NCBI RefSeq assembly: GCF_021646545.1
Contig: NZ_JAKIRP010000003.1
Location: forward strand, 558,001 to 622,000
From: Chitinophaga filiformis
GTDB lineage: Bacteria > Bacteroidota > Bacteroidia > Chitinophagales > Chitinophagaceae
DNA length: 64,000 nucleotides
Direction: 5' to 3'
Position numbers and translations under genes: made by a program. Shown here one piece after another: positions 25,030 to 33,991 of this stretch. The notes under the pieces are model-generated. The model ran no database searches. It had not been told where the DNA came from and worked only from the letters and a program-made list of their open reading frames with translations. Position 1 is the first letter of the stretch. Every line of letters starts with the position of its first letter.

Positions 25030-26364
25030 CTACTTAAACAAACTCCTCCAAATATCCAATCCGTTTGCATAAATCAGCAAACCAAACAGGATAATCATAC
25101 CCACAATCTGCGCATATTCCAGGAACTTCTCACTTGGCTTACGGCCGGTAACGATCTCATACAGCAGGAACAGTACGTGACCACCGTCCAGGGCCGGAAT
25201 TGGCAGGATGTTCATGAAAGCGAGGATGATGGACAGCAAAGCCGTCATTTCCCAGAAGGCGATCCAGTCCCAATGAGCAGGGAACAGGTTGCCAATACTG
25301 ATAAAACCACCCAGTGACTCGTTTGCCTTTACTTCTTTCGATACAAAGATCAGGCGGAGCTGTTGCACGTATTTCACCAGCGTATTGATACATTTGGAAA
25401 AACCTGCAGGGATTGCTTCAAAGAAGGTATACTCGCGGGTAGCCAGTTTGAAATCCTTCTCAGGATTGGCAGGAGCCATACCCAACATACCAGTCTCCGG
25501 TACATGGGCGAACAACTGAATGGTGTCTCCCTCGCGTAATACCTGCACCGGAACAGTTTTATTCTTATAAGCCTGTAAGGACTTTTTGAACTCATGGAAG
25601 TAATAACCAGGCTGACCATTAACAGTCAAAGTCTTATCCCCTTTGCGGATACCGGCCTTTTCAGCGGCTGATTTCGGTAATACGCTATCAACAGTGAATG
25701 GCACACGAACCTCCATCAGGGTTCCCTTCCTTTTGATCATTTCACGGATAAAACCTGCAGGGATCTTGATATCCATCGGTTGGCCGGCGCGTGACACCTG
25801 GATGCTGGTAGCTTCGCGGAGGATGATCTCGGCAGGAATAGCTTTAAAGTTTTCTACAGGCTCGTGATTAACAGACAGCACCATATCACCGTCACGTAGA
25901 CCAATGCTTTGTGCCAGGGAGTCTACAGCGATACCATAAGTCAGGTTCTTGGTTGGCAGGTAGCTTTCGCCCCAGTGCCACAGCATCATAGCGTATATCA
26001 GGAAACCCAGGACCAGGTTAACGGTCACACCTCCTATCATAATGATCAGACGCTGCCAGGCTGGTTTGGAACGAAATTCCCAGGGCTGAGGCGGTTTGGC
26101 CATCTGCTCGCGGTCCATGCTCTCATCCACCATACCCGATATTTTCACATATCCGCCTAAGGGTAACCAGCCTATACCATATTCTGTATCTCCTTTCTTC
26201 TTTTTAAACAGGGAAAACCAGGGATCAAAGAACAGATAGAATTTTTCAACCCTTGCTTTAAAAAGCTTGGCAGGGATAAAGTGCCCAAGCTCATGTAATA
26301 CTACCAGTATTGAGAGTGACAGTATTAACTGCCCGGCCTTTACCAATATTTCTTGTGTGGTCAT
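25030..26364 (-). CDS. rseP: Site-2 metalloprotease RseP
   Basis: The 444-residue inner-membrane zinc protease carries HELGH in the first helix (residues 24-28) and the third zinc ligand in PIPALDGGH near the C-terminus. PDZ domains lie between (GLRDGDMVLSVNHEP and the IRKGDKTLTVNGQPG stretch). Family role: cuts transmembrane anti-sigma factors or remnant signal peptides within the membrane. It follows dxr by 95 bases on the same strand, a neighbourhood widely conserved in bacteria. Confidence 0.95.
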   Translation of the reverse strand: MTTQEILVKAGQLILSLSILVVLHELGHFIPAKLFKARVEKFYLFFDPWFSLFKKKKGDTEYGIGWLPLGGYVKISGMVDESMDREQMAKPPQPWEFRSKPAWQRLIIMIGGVTVNLVLGFLIYAMMLWHWGESYLPTKNLTYGIAVDSLAQSIGLRDGDMVLSVNHEPVENFKAIPAEIILREATSIQVSRAGQPMDIKIPAGFIREMIKRKGTLMEVRVPFTVDSVLPKSAAEKAGIRKGDKTLTVNGQPGYYFHEFKKSLQAYKNKTVPVQVLREGDTIQLFAHVPETGMLGMAPANPEKDFKLATREYTFFEAIPAGFSKCINTLVKYVQQLRLIFVSKEVKANESLGGFISIGNLFPAHWDWIAFWEMTALLSIILAFMNILPIPALDGGHVLFLLYEIVTGRKPSEKFLEYAQIVGMIILFGLLIYANGLDIWRSLFK

Positions 26365-26459
26365 GTAGATGAATCTGACGTAAATATATAATGTTAATAA
26401 TCTATGGGATAGTCCGGCAAATATAGGCGGTTCAACTGCAGTACAGCGTTAATGTAATA

Positions 26460-27626
26460 TTAAATTACAATCGCATTGATCATAGAATTCGCGTATTCTC
26501 TGGCAGCCTGATCGCTTTCATAGTAGTCGTGCAGGGTCGGTTTTTCAATGAACGGCACCTTCGCCATGATCTCTTCAATCACCTCGGTCATTTGCAGGAA
26601 ACCAATCCTGTTCTTCAGGAAGGCATGTACTACTTCTTCGTTGGCAGCATTCATTACACAGGCAGCATTTCCTCCTTTGTGCATCGCCTCAATGGCAATG
26701 GCCAGGTTGCGGAAAGTCTTGGTATCCGGTTGTTCGAATGTCAGCGTAGGATTGTTCTTGAAAGAGAACTTCGGAAAATCGTTGGCTAATCTGTCCGGGA
26801 AACCTAAAGCCAGCTGTATAGGTAATTTCATGTCAGGTACGCCCAGCTGTGCTTTCAGCGACCCGTCCACAAATTCTACCATGGAATGGATGATGGACTG
26901 TGGATGTATCACCACTTCGATCTTATCGGGCGGCAGGTTGAATAACCAGCGGGCCTCGATCATCTCCAGACCTTTATTCATCAGGGTGGCACAGTCAATC
27001 GTGATCTTCGCGCCCATTCTCCAGTTAGGATGCTGGAGTGCATGGTCTTTCTTCACGTTGATAAGGAAGTTTGGCTTCTTACCCAGGAAAGGTCCGCCGG
27101 AAGCGGTCAGGATCACCTTGTCAACTTTACTGAGCGACTCACCGAGCAGACACTGGAAAATAGCGGAATGCTCAGAATCTACCGGGATTACCGGCACATT
27201 CCTCCTGTTGGCAGCTGCCATTACGATATCGCCGGCTACTACCAGGGTTTCCTTGTTAGCCAGGGCGATGGGTGTGCCCTGTTCGATAGCCGCCAGGGTG
27301 GGCGCCAGACCGGCAAACCCCATTATAGCGGCCAGCATCATATCTATATTACTCCAGGCAGCCACTTCCACCATTGCTTTGGCGCCAGCGAATACCTTAA
27401 TTCCTTTATCGAATAATACTTCCTTAACCTTGTCATACTGTGTTTCATCGGCTATCACAACAGCATTCGGACGGAATTTCAATGCCTGTTCAATTAAAAG
27501 TCCGGCGTTCTGTCCGCCGGTCAATACTTCCACACTGAACTTGTCAGGATGTGCTTCAATCACCTCCAATGCCTGGATGCCAATAGATCCTGTGGAGCCA
27601 AATATGGCTATGTTCTTCTTGCTCAT
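26460..27626 (-). CDS. dxr: 1-deoxy-D-xylulose 5-phosphate reductoisomerase
   Basis: The 388-residue protein starts with the NADPH motif GSTGSIG (about residues 10-16). It has ANKETLVVAGD, the substrate-binding PVDSEHSAIFQCL, TASGGPF, and the flexible-loop region with the HPNWRMGAKITIDCATLMNKG signature. Dxr makes 2-C-methyl-D-erythritol 4-phosphate, the first committed step of the non-mevalonate isoprenoid pathway. It probably shares a transcript with rseP. Confidence 0.97.
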   Translation of the reverse strand: MSKKNIAIFGSTGSIGIQALEVIEAHPDKFSVEVLTGGQNAGLLIEQALKFRPNAVVIADETQYDKVKEVLFDKGIKVFAGAKAMVEVAAWSNIDMMLAAIMGFAGLAPTLAAIEQGTPIALANKETLVVAGDIVMAAANRRNVPVIPVDSEHSAIFQCLLGESLSKVDKVILTASGGPFLGKKPNFLINVKKDHALQHPNWRMGAKITIDCATLMNKGLEMIEARWLFNLPPDKIEVVIHPQSIIHSMVEFVDGSLKAQLGVPDMKLPIQLALGFPDRLANDFPKFSFKNNPTLTFEQPDTKTFRNLAIAIEAMHKGGNAACVMNAANEEVVHAFLKNRIGFLQMTEVIEEIMAKVPFIEKPTLHDYYESDQAAREYANSMINAIVI

Positions 27627-27728
27627 TGATGCAATAATAAGGGAAATAAGAGAATTAGGAACGTAGGATTTAAGCAGAAGGAGTACTTTCTCCTTGTTCC
27701 TGACTACTAATTCCTAATAAAAAAGTGC

Positions 27729-29222
27729 TCACTGGAGGAACTTGCTCAGTTCATCTGCCAATGATCGGTCATTGCTTAAACGGGGTACCTTATTCTGTCC
27801 ACCAAGTTTACCTACTGACTTCATATAATCGATAAATCCCTGCTTGCGCACCGGTCTGATCTTCAGGGGTTGCAGGATATTTCCGGTCAACAGGTCGTTA
27901 TAATAAATGTTCTTTTCCTGCATATATCCGTCCACTTTTTTAGCAAAAGCAGCCAGGTCGGCAGGAGGATTTTCAAATTCCACAAACCATTCATGATAGG
28001 GCAGTTCCCCCTGTGGCGCCACCATAGGAGCTACAGTGAACTCGGTGATGCGCAGGTTTTCCTCCTTTGCAGCCCTCATCAGACTATACTCTACTTCCTC
28101 GCCGATCACATGCTCGCCGAATGCGGAAATAAAGTGTTTGATACGGCCTGTGACGAGTAAACGATAAGGATTAGTGGATACGAACTTCACCGTATCACCA
28201 ATATTGTATGCCCACAAACCAGCATTGGTGCTTACCACCAGTGCATAGTTGACCCCCACCTGTACATCCCTGAGGGATAAACGGGTAGGATTCGGATTAA
28301 AGATTTCGTTTGCAGGAATAAATTCATAGAAGATACCCGAGTTGGTATTCAGCAAAAGTCCTTTATGTTCCTGGGTATCCTGGAAAGCAAAGAAACCTTC
28401 AGATGCCGGAAAAGTCTCAACTGTATTGATTGGGCGACCAACGGAAGCCATCAGTTTTGCACGGTAAGGTTCGAAGTTCACACCACCGTATACAAGTACA
28501 TCCAGGTTCTTAAACAACTCTCCCACCGGCTTTCCGCTTCTTTCAATCAGCCTGTCGAAGTACATCTGCATCCATGGTGGAATACCGCTGATCAGTGTCA
28601 TATCCTGATCGATGGTTTCATCAACTATCTTATCCAGCTTTGTTTCCCAGTCTTCGATGCAATTGGTTTCGTATGAAGGCAGCTGATTGGTGCGCAGATA
28701 GCGGGGCACGTGATGGTTTACGATACCGCTCAGACGACCGTAAGGGATGCCTCCCACCCTTTCCAGTACGGGAGAACCGGACAGGAAAATGAGTTTTCCG
28801 CTGGCGAACTCGGTTTTGCCGGTTTCGGCCATGTACATCAGCAAGGCATTACGGGCGGTATCTATATGATTGGAAACGGAATCTTTTGTAATAGGAATGT
28901 ATTTGACGCCACTCGTTGTGCCGGAAGTCTTAGCCAGGTAAATAGGCTGTCCTTTCCACAGTACGTTCTGTTTCCCGTCCTTTATTTTATTGATATAGGG
29001 CTTGAACTGTTCATAATCCCTGACAGGTACTGCCTGTTTGAAATCATTGTAGTTATTGATATTATCAAATTGGTGATCTTTTCCAAACTCGGTCTTCCTT
29101 CCTGTTTTTATCAACTCCTCCAGAATAGCCTCCTGGTCTTCTACCGCCCGTTGCATTTCCTTCCTGATCTTGTTAGCTACGATGGAAGCAAATGGTTTGG
29201 CAAGCAGTGATTTAAGCTTCAT
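27729..29222 (-). CDS. GH3-family acyl-acid-adenylating protein
   Basis: The 497-residue protein belongs to the GH3 branch of adenylate-forming enzymes. The nucleotide loop TSGTTSGVKYIPIT is near residue 100, followed by YGGVNFEPYR and TFPASEGFFAFQD, and the C-terminal region contains ERxFxx-like FISAFGEHVIGEEVE. Plant members attach amino acids to jasmonate or auxin. Bacterial members are common in Bacteroidota with unknown substrates. The gap to dxr (27627-27728) has AAGGAG/CTCCTT and AGGAAC/GTTCCT pairings that may form a weak structure. Confidence 0.9.
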   Translation of the reverse strand: MKLKSLLAKPFASIVANKIRKEMQRAVEDQEAILEELIKTGRKTEFGKDHQFDNINNYNDFKQAVPVRDYEQFKPYINKIKDGKQNVLWKGQPIYLAKTSGTTSGVKYIPITKDSVSNHIDTARNALLMYMAETGKTEFASGKLIFLSGSPVLERVGGIPYGRLSGIVNHHVPRYLRTNQLPSYETNCIEDWETKLDKIVDETIDQDMTLISGIPPWMQMYFDRLIERSGKPVGELFKNLDVLVYGGVNFEPYRAKLMASVGRPINTVETFPASEGFFAFQDTQEHKGLLLNTNSGIFYEFIPANEIFNPNPTRLSLRDVQVGVNYALVVSTNAGLWAYNIGDTVKFVSTNPYRLLVTGRIKHFISAFGEHVIGEEVEYSLMRAAKEENLRITEFTVAPMVAPQGELPYHEWFVEFENPPADLAAFAKKVDGYMQEKNIYYNDLLTGNILQPLKIRPVRKQGFIDYMKSVGKLGGQNKVPRLSNDRSLADELSKFLQ

Positions 29223-29250
29223 GCCTTTTATTTTAGGATAAGTGAAAGGA

Positions 29251-29258
29251 CAAATGTA
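29251..29258 (-). promoter_or_regulatory. Putative -7 box for the GH3-like gene
   Basis: TACATTTG on the minus strand, 29 bases before the start codon. Confidence 0.45.
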
Positions 29259-29403
29259 TAAAATAAAAATTGTTATAAAAGCCCATATTGCAAGGGTTCG
29301 CAGGTAATTGTGCGTGTCCGGGAAACCGCTCTGTGGCCGCTATTATCAGCGAAAACAGTAGTATATATAGCGATTACAATCAACTATATTAAAATAAAGT
29401 ATG

Positions 29404-29511
29404 TATCTTTGAAAATATAAATTGTAATTCTCAGTGGAATCAGTCCTGTAAACGGTCTGATAGCAAAAAGCTGAGAAAAGTTTGTCAATTAGAAAACAAA
29501 TCCTACTTTTG
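29404..29511 (+). promoter_or_regulatory. Tandem promoters and structured leader of rplU-rpmA
   Basis: The proximal promoter is textbook: TTTG at 29481-29484, 19 bases, then TACTTTTG at 29504-29511. An upstream box TATCTTTG lies at 29404-29411. RNA from the upstream start would contain two nested helices, TTCTCAG/CTGAGAA (29428-29434 with 29471-29477) and ATCAG/CTGAT (29439-29443 with 29457-29461). This could be a ribosomal-protein leader, but that is inference. The rest of 29223-29534 shows nothing else. Confidence 0.65.
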
Positions 29512-29534
29512 CAGGAAATTATTTTTGGATAACT

Positions 29535-29837
29535 ATGTTTGCAGTTGTAAAAATCGCAGGTCAGCAATTCAAAGTACAAAAAGACCAGGAAATCTTTGTA
29601 CAACAGTTGCAGGGAAATATTGGAGATAAAGTGCAGTTCTCTGAAGTGTTGTTAATAGATAATGGCGGCCAGCTGACCGTTGGTACTGATGTAAAATCAG
29701 TGGTTAAAGCAGAGATCCTGAGCCACGTTCAGGGTGATAAGGTAATTGCTTTCAAAATGAAACGCAGAAAAGGTTTCAGAAAGAAAGTTGGTCACCGTAC
29801 ACACTTTACGAAGATCCGGATCAACGAGATTGCTTAA
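29535..29837 (+). CDS. rplU: Ribosomal protein L21
   Basis: The 100-residue protein starts MFAVVKIAGQQFKVQKDQ, the standard L21 beginning, and ends with FRKKVGHRTHFTKIRI, the conserved rRNA-binding tail. Length is normal. It is followed 36 bases later by rpmA, the usual pair. Confidence 0.98.
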   Translation: MFAVVKIAGQQFKVQKDQEIFVQQLQGNIGDKVQFSEVLLIDNGGQLTVGTDVKSVVKAEILSHVQGDKVIAFKMKRRKGFRKKVGHRTHFTKIRINEIA

Positions 29838-29873
29838 TTTTTATTAGATAAAGTTTAAAACGTTACATAAGAA

Positions 29874-30146
29874 ATGGCACATAAAAAAGGTGAAGGTTCC
29901 GTTAAGAACGGCCGTGATTCTCAGAGCAAAAGGCTTGGAGTAAAAATATTTGGTGGTCAGGCAGCCGTATCTGGGAATGTAATCATTCGCCAGCGCGGTA
30001 CCGTTTATCATCCTGGACAGAATGTAGGAATTGGTAGAGATTTTACCATTTTCGCTGTAGCTGATGGTGTTGTGGAATTCAGAAAAGGACGTGAAAACAG
30101 AACCATCGTTTCCGTAAGATCACTTGACACCACTGCCCAGGCGTAA
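29874..30146 (+). CDS. rpmA: Ribosomal protein L27
   Basis: The 90-residue protein starts [20 protein letters not shown] and contains [17 protein letters not shown], diagnostic for L27. The N-terminus reaches the peptidyl-transferase centre. There is no N-terminal extension needing removal. Confidence 0.98.
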   Translation: MAHKKGEGSVKNGRDSQSKRLGVKIFGGQAAVSGNVIIRQRGTVYHPGQNVGIGRDFTIFAVADGVVEFRKGRENRTIVSVRSLDTTAQA

Positions 30147-30220
30147 GTCTGGAACAGTGTTTGCCATAAAGTTTTTTTTTAATACCCAATTTTAATTACT
30201 AACCCAAAATTCAAAAAACA

Positions 30221-30643
30221 ATGGCAACAATTAAGAAAGCGGCTAAAAAAGCTGCTGCTAAAAAGGCTGCTCCTAAGAAAAAAGCTGCTGCTAAGAAAGC
30301 TGCTCCTAAAAAAGCCGCTGCTAAGAAAGCTGCTCCTAAGAAGAAAGCTGCTGCTAAGAAAGCTGCTCCTAAAAAAGCTGCTGCTAAGAAAGCTGCTCCT
30401 AAAAAGGCTGCTGCTAAGAAAGCTGCTCCTAAAAAGGCTGCTGCTAAGAAAGCTGCTCCTAAAAAGAAAGCTGCTGCTAAGAAAGCCGCTCCTAAAAAGG
30501 CTGCTGCTAAGAAAGCTGCTCCTAAAAAGGCCGCTGCTAAGAAAGCTGCTCCTAAAAAGAAAGCTGCTGCAAGGAAAAAATCTTCCAAACCAGCATCTAC
30601 AACTCCTCCAACTCCGACAGCGCCAATCGCTCCAGAGTTGTAA
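30221..30643 (+). CDS. Lys/Ala-rich histone H1-like protein
   Basis: The 140-residue protein is built from near-identical 10-11-residue units of AAAKKAAPKK (with an extra K in some), about ten in a row, and ends with a Ser/Pro/Thr-rich tail (SSKPASTTPPTPTAPIAPEL). Composition matches eukaryotic H1 tails and bacterial H1-like proteins, suggesting nucleoid binding. At DNA level the units are repeated with few changes, so copy number probably varies between strains. It has its own terminator and starts 74 bases after rpmA. Other strands also show long open frames here, but those are products of the repeat. Confidence 0.88.
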   Translation: MATIKKAAKKAAAKKAAPKKKAAAKKAAPKKAAAKKAAPKKKAAAKKAAPKKAAAKKAAPKKAAAKKAAPKKAAAKKAAPKKKAAAKKAAPKKAAAKKAAPKKAAAKKAAPKKKAAARKKSSKPASTTPPTPTAPIAPEL

Positions 30644-30670
30644 GATCGACTTTACAAACTGTGAAAATAA

Positions 30671-30702
30671 AAGGTCCTGGTCACCACCAGGATCTTTTTT
30701 TA
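30671..30702 (+). terminator. Terminator after the H1-like gene
   Basis: AAGGTCCTGGT pairs with ACCAGGATCTT, followed by seven T. Confidence 0.88.
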
Positions 30703-30714
30703 TTTTGTACCAAT

Positions 30715-30762
30715 CCGGGTGGATGCAACCCGGCGGTTTAACATCGGGTTGCATCCACCCGG
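30715..30762. repeat. Perfect 18-base hairpin
   Basis: CCGGGTGGATGCAACCCG and its exact complement flank a 12-base loop. It begins 13 bases after the preceding terminator and opens a GC-rich repeat cluster. Confidence 0.8.
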
Positions 30763-30786
30763 GGTTCTAACCGCGGATTGCACCCA

Positions 30787-31027
30787 CCCGGGGTTAAAAC
30801 CCCGGGCTACAAACACCGCGGCTCCTAACGGAGCCTATTGTCGCGGATGATTGCGTTATGTCACCCCGGAGTTGCGATATTGTCATTTGCCCCGGGGTTG
30901 AAACCCCGGGCTACAAACACCGCGGCTCCTAACGGAGCCTATTGTCGCGAATGATTGTGTTATGCGTTCCCGGGGTTAAAACCCTGCGCTAAAAACACGG
31001 CAGCTCCTAATAGCGCTGATCTGCGTG
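30787..31027. repeat. Cluster of GC-rich palindromic repeats
   Basis: Two nearly identical 74-base units (30787-30860 and 30891-30964) and a degraded third (30969 to about 31027). Each contains CCCGGGGTT-AA/GA-AACCCCGGG, then CTACAAACACCGC and a second hairpin GGCTCCTAACGGAGCC. They fill the gap 30644-31111 between the H1-like and PolX-like genes and look like REP-type elements. Confidence 0.85.
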
Positions 31028-31111
31028 GCCCTCCCCCTGGTTTTCAATTTGATCTCCTTTCCCTCCCCGGTTTTCAACTTGATCCATTAAATTCGCATTT
31101 CAATCCAATTT

Positions 31112-32785
31112 ATGCTCGATAACTACGCCATCGCCGATAACTTCTCCCTGATTTCCAAACTAATGGATATCCAGGGGGATAACAGCTTTAAAGCTAAGTC
31201 CTTTTCCAGCGCAGCCTTTACCGTGGAAAAACTCCCTGTGCAATTACAGGTCACGCCGCCGGAAGAGATCTCTAAAATAAAAGGCATCGGCGATTCCATT
31301 GGCAAAGCTATCCAGGAAATGCTGACGACGGGAAAGTTTTCCGCCCTCGAATCATACCTGCTTAAAACACCTCCCGGCATCCTCGAAATGCTGAAAATAA
31401 AGGGACTGGGGCCTAAAAAGATCGCTACCATCTGGAAGGAACTCGAAGTGGAAACCCTCGGAGAACTGCTGTATGCCTGTAACGAAAACCGCCTGACCCT
31501 CCTGAAAGGATTCGGTCAGAAAACACAGGACGCTGTAAAACAAAGCATAGAATTCTACTTCAGTAACCAGGGCCGCTACCTCTATGCCCAGGCAGAAGCA
31601 CTTGCACTGTCGCTGGAAAAAGAACTGCAACAAATACTGGCGCCTGCCGCCGTCTCACTCACAGGCCAGTTCCGCCGTACCGAAAATATTATTGATGAAA
31701 TAGAACTGGTGGCTGCCCTCCCCGCTCCTGCCCTGCAGGAAAAACTGGGACAGCTTTCATCACTGACGCAGCTGACGGCTACGGAAGATGCGCTGTTGTG
31801 GCAACACGAACAACATATCAAAGTCAGGATATATCCCGCCGGTGCTGAAAATTTTGGTAAAACACTGTTCACCACCACTGCATCCGTTCCTTTCCGGGAA
31901 TACTTTAATGCCATATACGATGTGAACAGTGCGCCTCAAAATGCCACTGAAGCTGATATCTTCAGCCTCGCCGGTATGGATTACATTGAGCCCTGTCTGC
32001 GCTATAGTGCAGCAACTATTGACCTGGCAATTAAAAAGCAACTGCCGGCACTGATCACACACAAGGATATTAAAGGCATTATCCACAGTCACAGTACCTG
32101 GAGCGATGGCGAACATACCCTGCAGCAAATGGCCGTGAAAGCAAAAGAACAGGGCTTTGAATACCTCGTTATCAGCGATCACTCCCGCTCTGCATTTTAT
32201 GCCAATGGTCTCAGTATTGAAAGGATACAGGCACAACACGCAGAGATCGACGAACTGAATAAACAACTGGCGCCCTTCCGCATATTCAAGAGTATCGAAG
32301 CCGATATTCTGAATGACGGCAGCCTGGATTATCCGGATGAGATACTGGCCACATTTGACCTGGTTATTGCATCCGTTCACTCCAATCTGAAGATGAATGA
32401 AGAGAAAGCAATGGCGCGCTTGTTAAAAGCCATAGAAAATCCATATACCACTATTCTTGGACATATGACCGGGCGACTACTTCTGAGCCGCAACGGTTAC
32501 CCGGTAAACCATCAGCAAATTATTGATGCCTGCGCTGCCAACAACGTCGTTATTGAGATCAATGCGCATCCACGCAGGCTGGATATCGACTGGGAATGGA
32601 TCCCCTACGCCATGGATAAAAACGTATTGCTGTCTATCGACCCGGATGCACACAGCACAGACGGATTCCATGATATTTACTACGGCACATTGGCCGCACG
32701 TAAAGGCAGATTAACAGCTGCTCATAACCTGAGTAGCTTCAGCGCCGCAGAACTGGAGGCTTTCATCAGCCGGAAGAAAAAATAA
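31112..32785 (+). CDS. PolX-like protein: intact PHP domain, degenerate polymerase domain
   Basis: The 557-residue protein has the PolX layout. Residues 1-150 are helix-hairpin-helix (ISKIKGIGDSIGKAI, LKIKGLGPKKIATIW, LKGFGQKTQDAV). The nucleotidyltransferase region should carry GSxRR and DxD, but here reads GQFRR (185-189) and DEIEL (195-199), and the later VDxR position is IKVR. The C-terminal PHP domain begins at His325 (HSHSTWSDG) with SDHS, HPRRLDIDWEW and DPDAHS, so its metal site looks complete. Family role: DNA repair synthesis and 3'-5' exonuclease. This copy probably keeps nuclease or phosphatase activity only. It likely shares a transcript with the next two genes. Confidence 0.88.
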   Translation: MLDNYAIADNFSLISKLMDIQGDNSFKAKSFSSAAFTVEKLPVQLQVTPPEEISKIKGIGDSIGKAIQEMLTTGKFSALESYLLKTPPGILEMLKIKGLGPKKIATIWKELEVETLGELLYACNENRLTLLKGFGQKTQDAVKQSIEFYFSNQGRYLYAQAEALALSLEKELQQILAPAAVSLTGQFRRTENIIDEIELVAALPAPALQEKLGQLSSLTQLTATEDALLWQHEQHIKVRIYPAGAENFGKTLFTTTASVPFREYFNAIYDVNSAPQNATEADIFSLAGMDYIEPCLRYSAATIDLAIKKQLPALITHKDIKGIIHSHSTWSDGEHTLQQMAVKAKEQGFEYLVISDHSRSAFYANGLSIERIQAQHAEIDELNKQLAPFRIFKSIEADILNDGSLDYPDEILATFDLVIASVHSNLKMNEEKAMARLLKAIENPYTTILGHMTGRLLLSRNGYPVNHQQIIDACAANNVVIEINAHPRRLDIDWEWIPYAMDKNVLLSIDPDAHSTDGFHDIYYGTLAARKGRLTAAHNLSSFSAAELEAFISRKKK

Positions 32786-32818
32786 CGATAGTAAGAGTTG
32801 CCAACGTAAACAGCATAC

Positions 32819-33445
32819 ATGAAACTGATCTACATATACGACGCCCTTTGCGGGTGGTGTTATGGTTTTACACCTGTTATAGAGGAATTACTTCAGCGGT
32901 TCGAAAACGAAATGGAAGTTGAAGTCCTTTCCGGAGGGATGTTCCTCAGTGCCAATCACAGGCCGGCATCAGCTATGTACAACTATATCAGCCAGGCGCA
33001 TAAACAGGTTGAGGCAGTAACCGGTGTTAAATTCGGACCGGCATTTCTGGAAGAATATCTGCACACAGACGATGTCATGGATTCAGAGAAACCCAGCATT
33101 GCACTCACTGTATTCAAACAATATCAGCCCGCTAATGCGCTGTCTTTTGCACACGATATGCAGCTGGCTTTAAACTATGATGGCAAGAGCCTGAATGACG
33201 ATGATACCTATCGCCATTTATTGTCAAAATATCAGCTGCCTGTAGAAGAATTCCTGGCAAAAATGAAAGAAGATGCCAACAGGTATGATACTGTTCAGGA
33301 ATTCAAACAAGTGGAACAATGGGGTATAACGAGCTTTCCGGCAGCAATCCTGGACGACGGTAAGGAGTACTTCCTCATCGCTAAAGGATATACGCCGATA
33401 GAACGCTTGCTGGAAGTAATAGAAAAAATAAAAGGAAAGGCATAA
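32819..33445 (+). CDS. DsbA-family thioredoxin-like protein
   Basis: The 208-residue protein starts MKLIYIYDALCGWCYGFTP, with the CxxC pair CGWC at residues 11-14, followed by the helical insert typical of DsbA/FrnE-like proteins and a cis-Pro region in WGITSFPAAI. No signal peptide is present, so it acts in the cytoplasm, perhaps as a disulfide isomerase-like enzyme or GST-kappa relative. It lies 33 bases after the PolX-like gene and 17 bases before the acetyltransferase gene. Confidence 0.87.
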   Translation: MKLIYIYDALCGWCYGFTPVIEELLQRFENEMEVEVLSGGMFLSANHRPASAMYNYISQAHKQVEAVTGVKFGPAFLEEYLHTDDVMDSEKPSIALTVFKQYQPANALSFAHDMQLALNYDGKSLNDDDTYRHLLSKYQLPVEEFLAKMKEDANRYDTVQEFKQVEQWGITSFPAAILDDGKEYFLIAKGYTPIERLLEVIEKIKGKA

Positions 33446-33462
33446 CAATCACTGGATAAATT

Positions 33463-33957
33463 ATGTATCAGATACGAACAGCTACCATCAGCGATATTCC
33501 ACTCATACAGCAGCTTACAGACGAGATCTGGAGACCGACCTACAAGGACCTCATGGCACCGGAACAGCTCGAATATATGATAGGCATGATGTACAGCACA
33601 GCTTCACTGACCAGCCAGATGGAAGAAAAAAAACATGCGTTTCTCCTCTTGTACGATGAACAGCGGGCTATTGGGTTTGCATCATATAGTACTACCGACG
33701 AACCGGGCATTTACAAGCTGCAGAAGATATACCTGCATGGCGACTACCAGGGGAAAGGTGTAGGCAAATTCCTGCTTGAGGCCGTGATTGAACGCGTAAA
33801 AGCTGCGAATGCCACCAGTCTGGAACTGGATGTAAAAAGGGATAATAAGGCAAGGTTCTTTTACGAAAAACAGGGTTTTACCATCCTGAAAGAGAAAGAT
33901 ACGTATATCGGTAACGATTACTGGATGAGGGACTACGTCATGCGGAAACCGCTATAA
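33463..33957 (+). CDS. GNAT family N-acetyltransferase
   Basis: The 164-residue protein has the acetyl-CoA-binding motif A (LQKIYLHGDYQGKGVGKFLLEAVI, with QGKGVGK as the pyrophosphate loop) and motif B (LELDVKRDNKARFFYEKQGF). The acceptor is unknown. It is the last gene of the three-gene unit before a terminator. Confidence 0.9.
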   Translation: MYQIRTATISDIPLIQQLTDEIWRPTYKDLMAPEQLEYMIGMMYSTASLTSQMEEKKHAFLLLYDEQRAIGFASYSTTDEPGIYKLQKIYLHGDYQGKGVGKFLLEAVIERVKAANATSLELDVKRDNKARFFYEKQGFTILKEKDTYIGNDYWMRDYVMRKPL

Positions 33958-33964
33958 AAAAATC

Positions 33965-33991
33965 CAGCCTGGTAAAAATACCAGGCTGTTT
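33965..33991 (+). terminator. Terminator after the acetyltransferase gene
   Basis: CAGCCTGGTA pairs with TACCAGGCTG around AAAA, followed by a short T run. Confidence 0.7.

Noticed and set aside
26548..27666. Long plus-strand open frame of over 370 codons opposite dxr
   Set aside because: It is the mirror of dxr, whose protein motifs are complete; the mirrored product shows no domain and has low-complexity Ser/Ala composition.
30179..30754. Long minus-strand open frames across the Lys/Ala-rich gene
   Set aside because: They arise because the 30-33-base repeat lacks stop codons in several frames; the products are meaningless Phe/Leu/Ala or Ser/Phe repeats.
30787..31027. CRISPR array
   Set aside because: Only two good units and one decayed unit, with long 74-base repeats that contain their own palindromes and no evenly sized unique spacers; no cas genes nearby.
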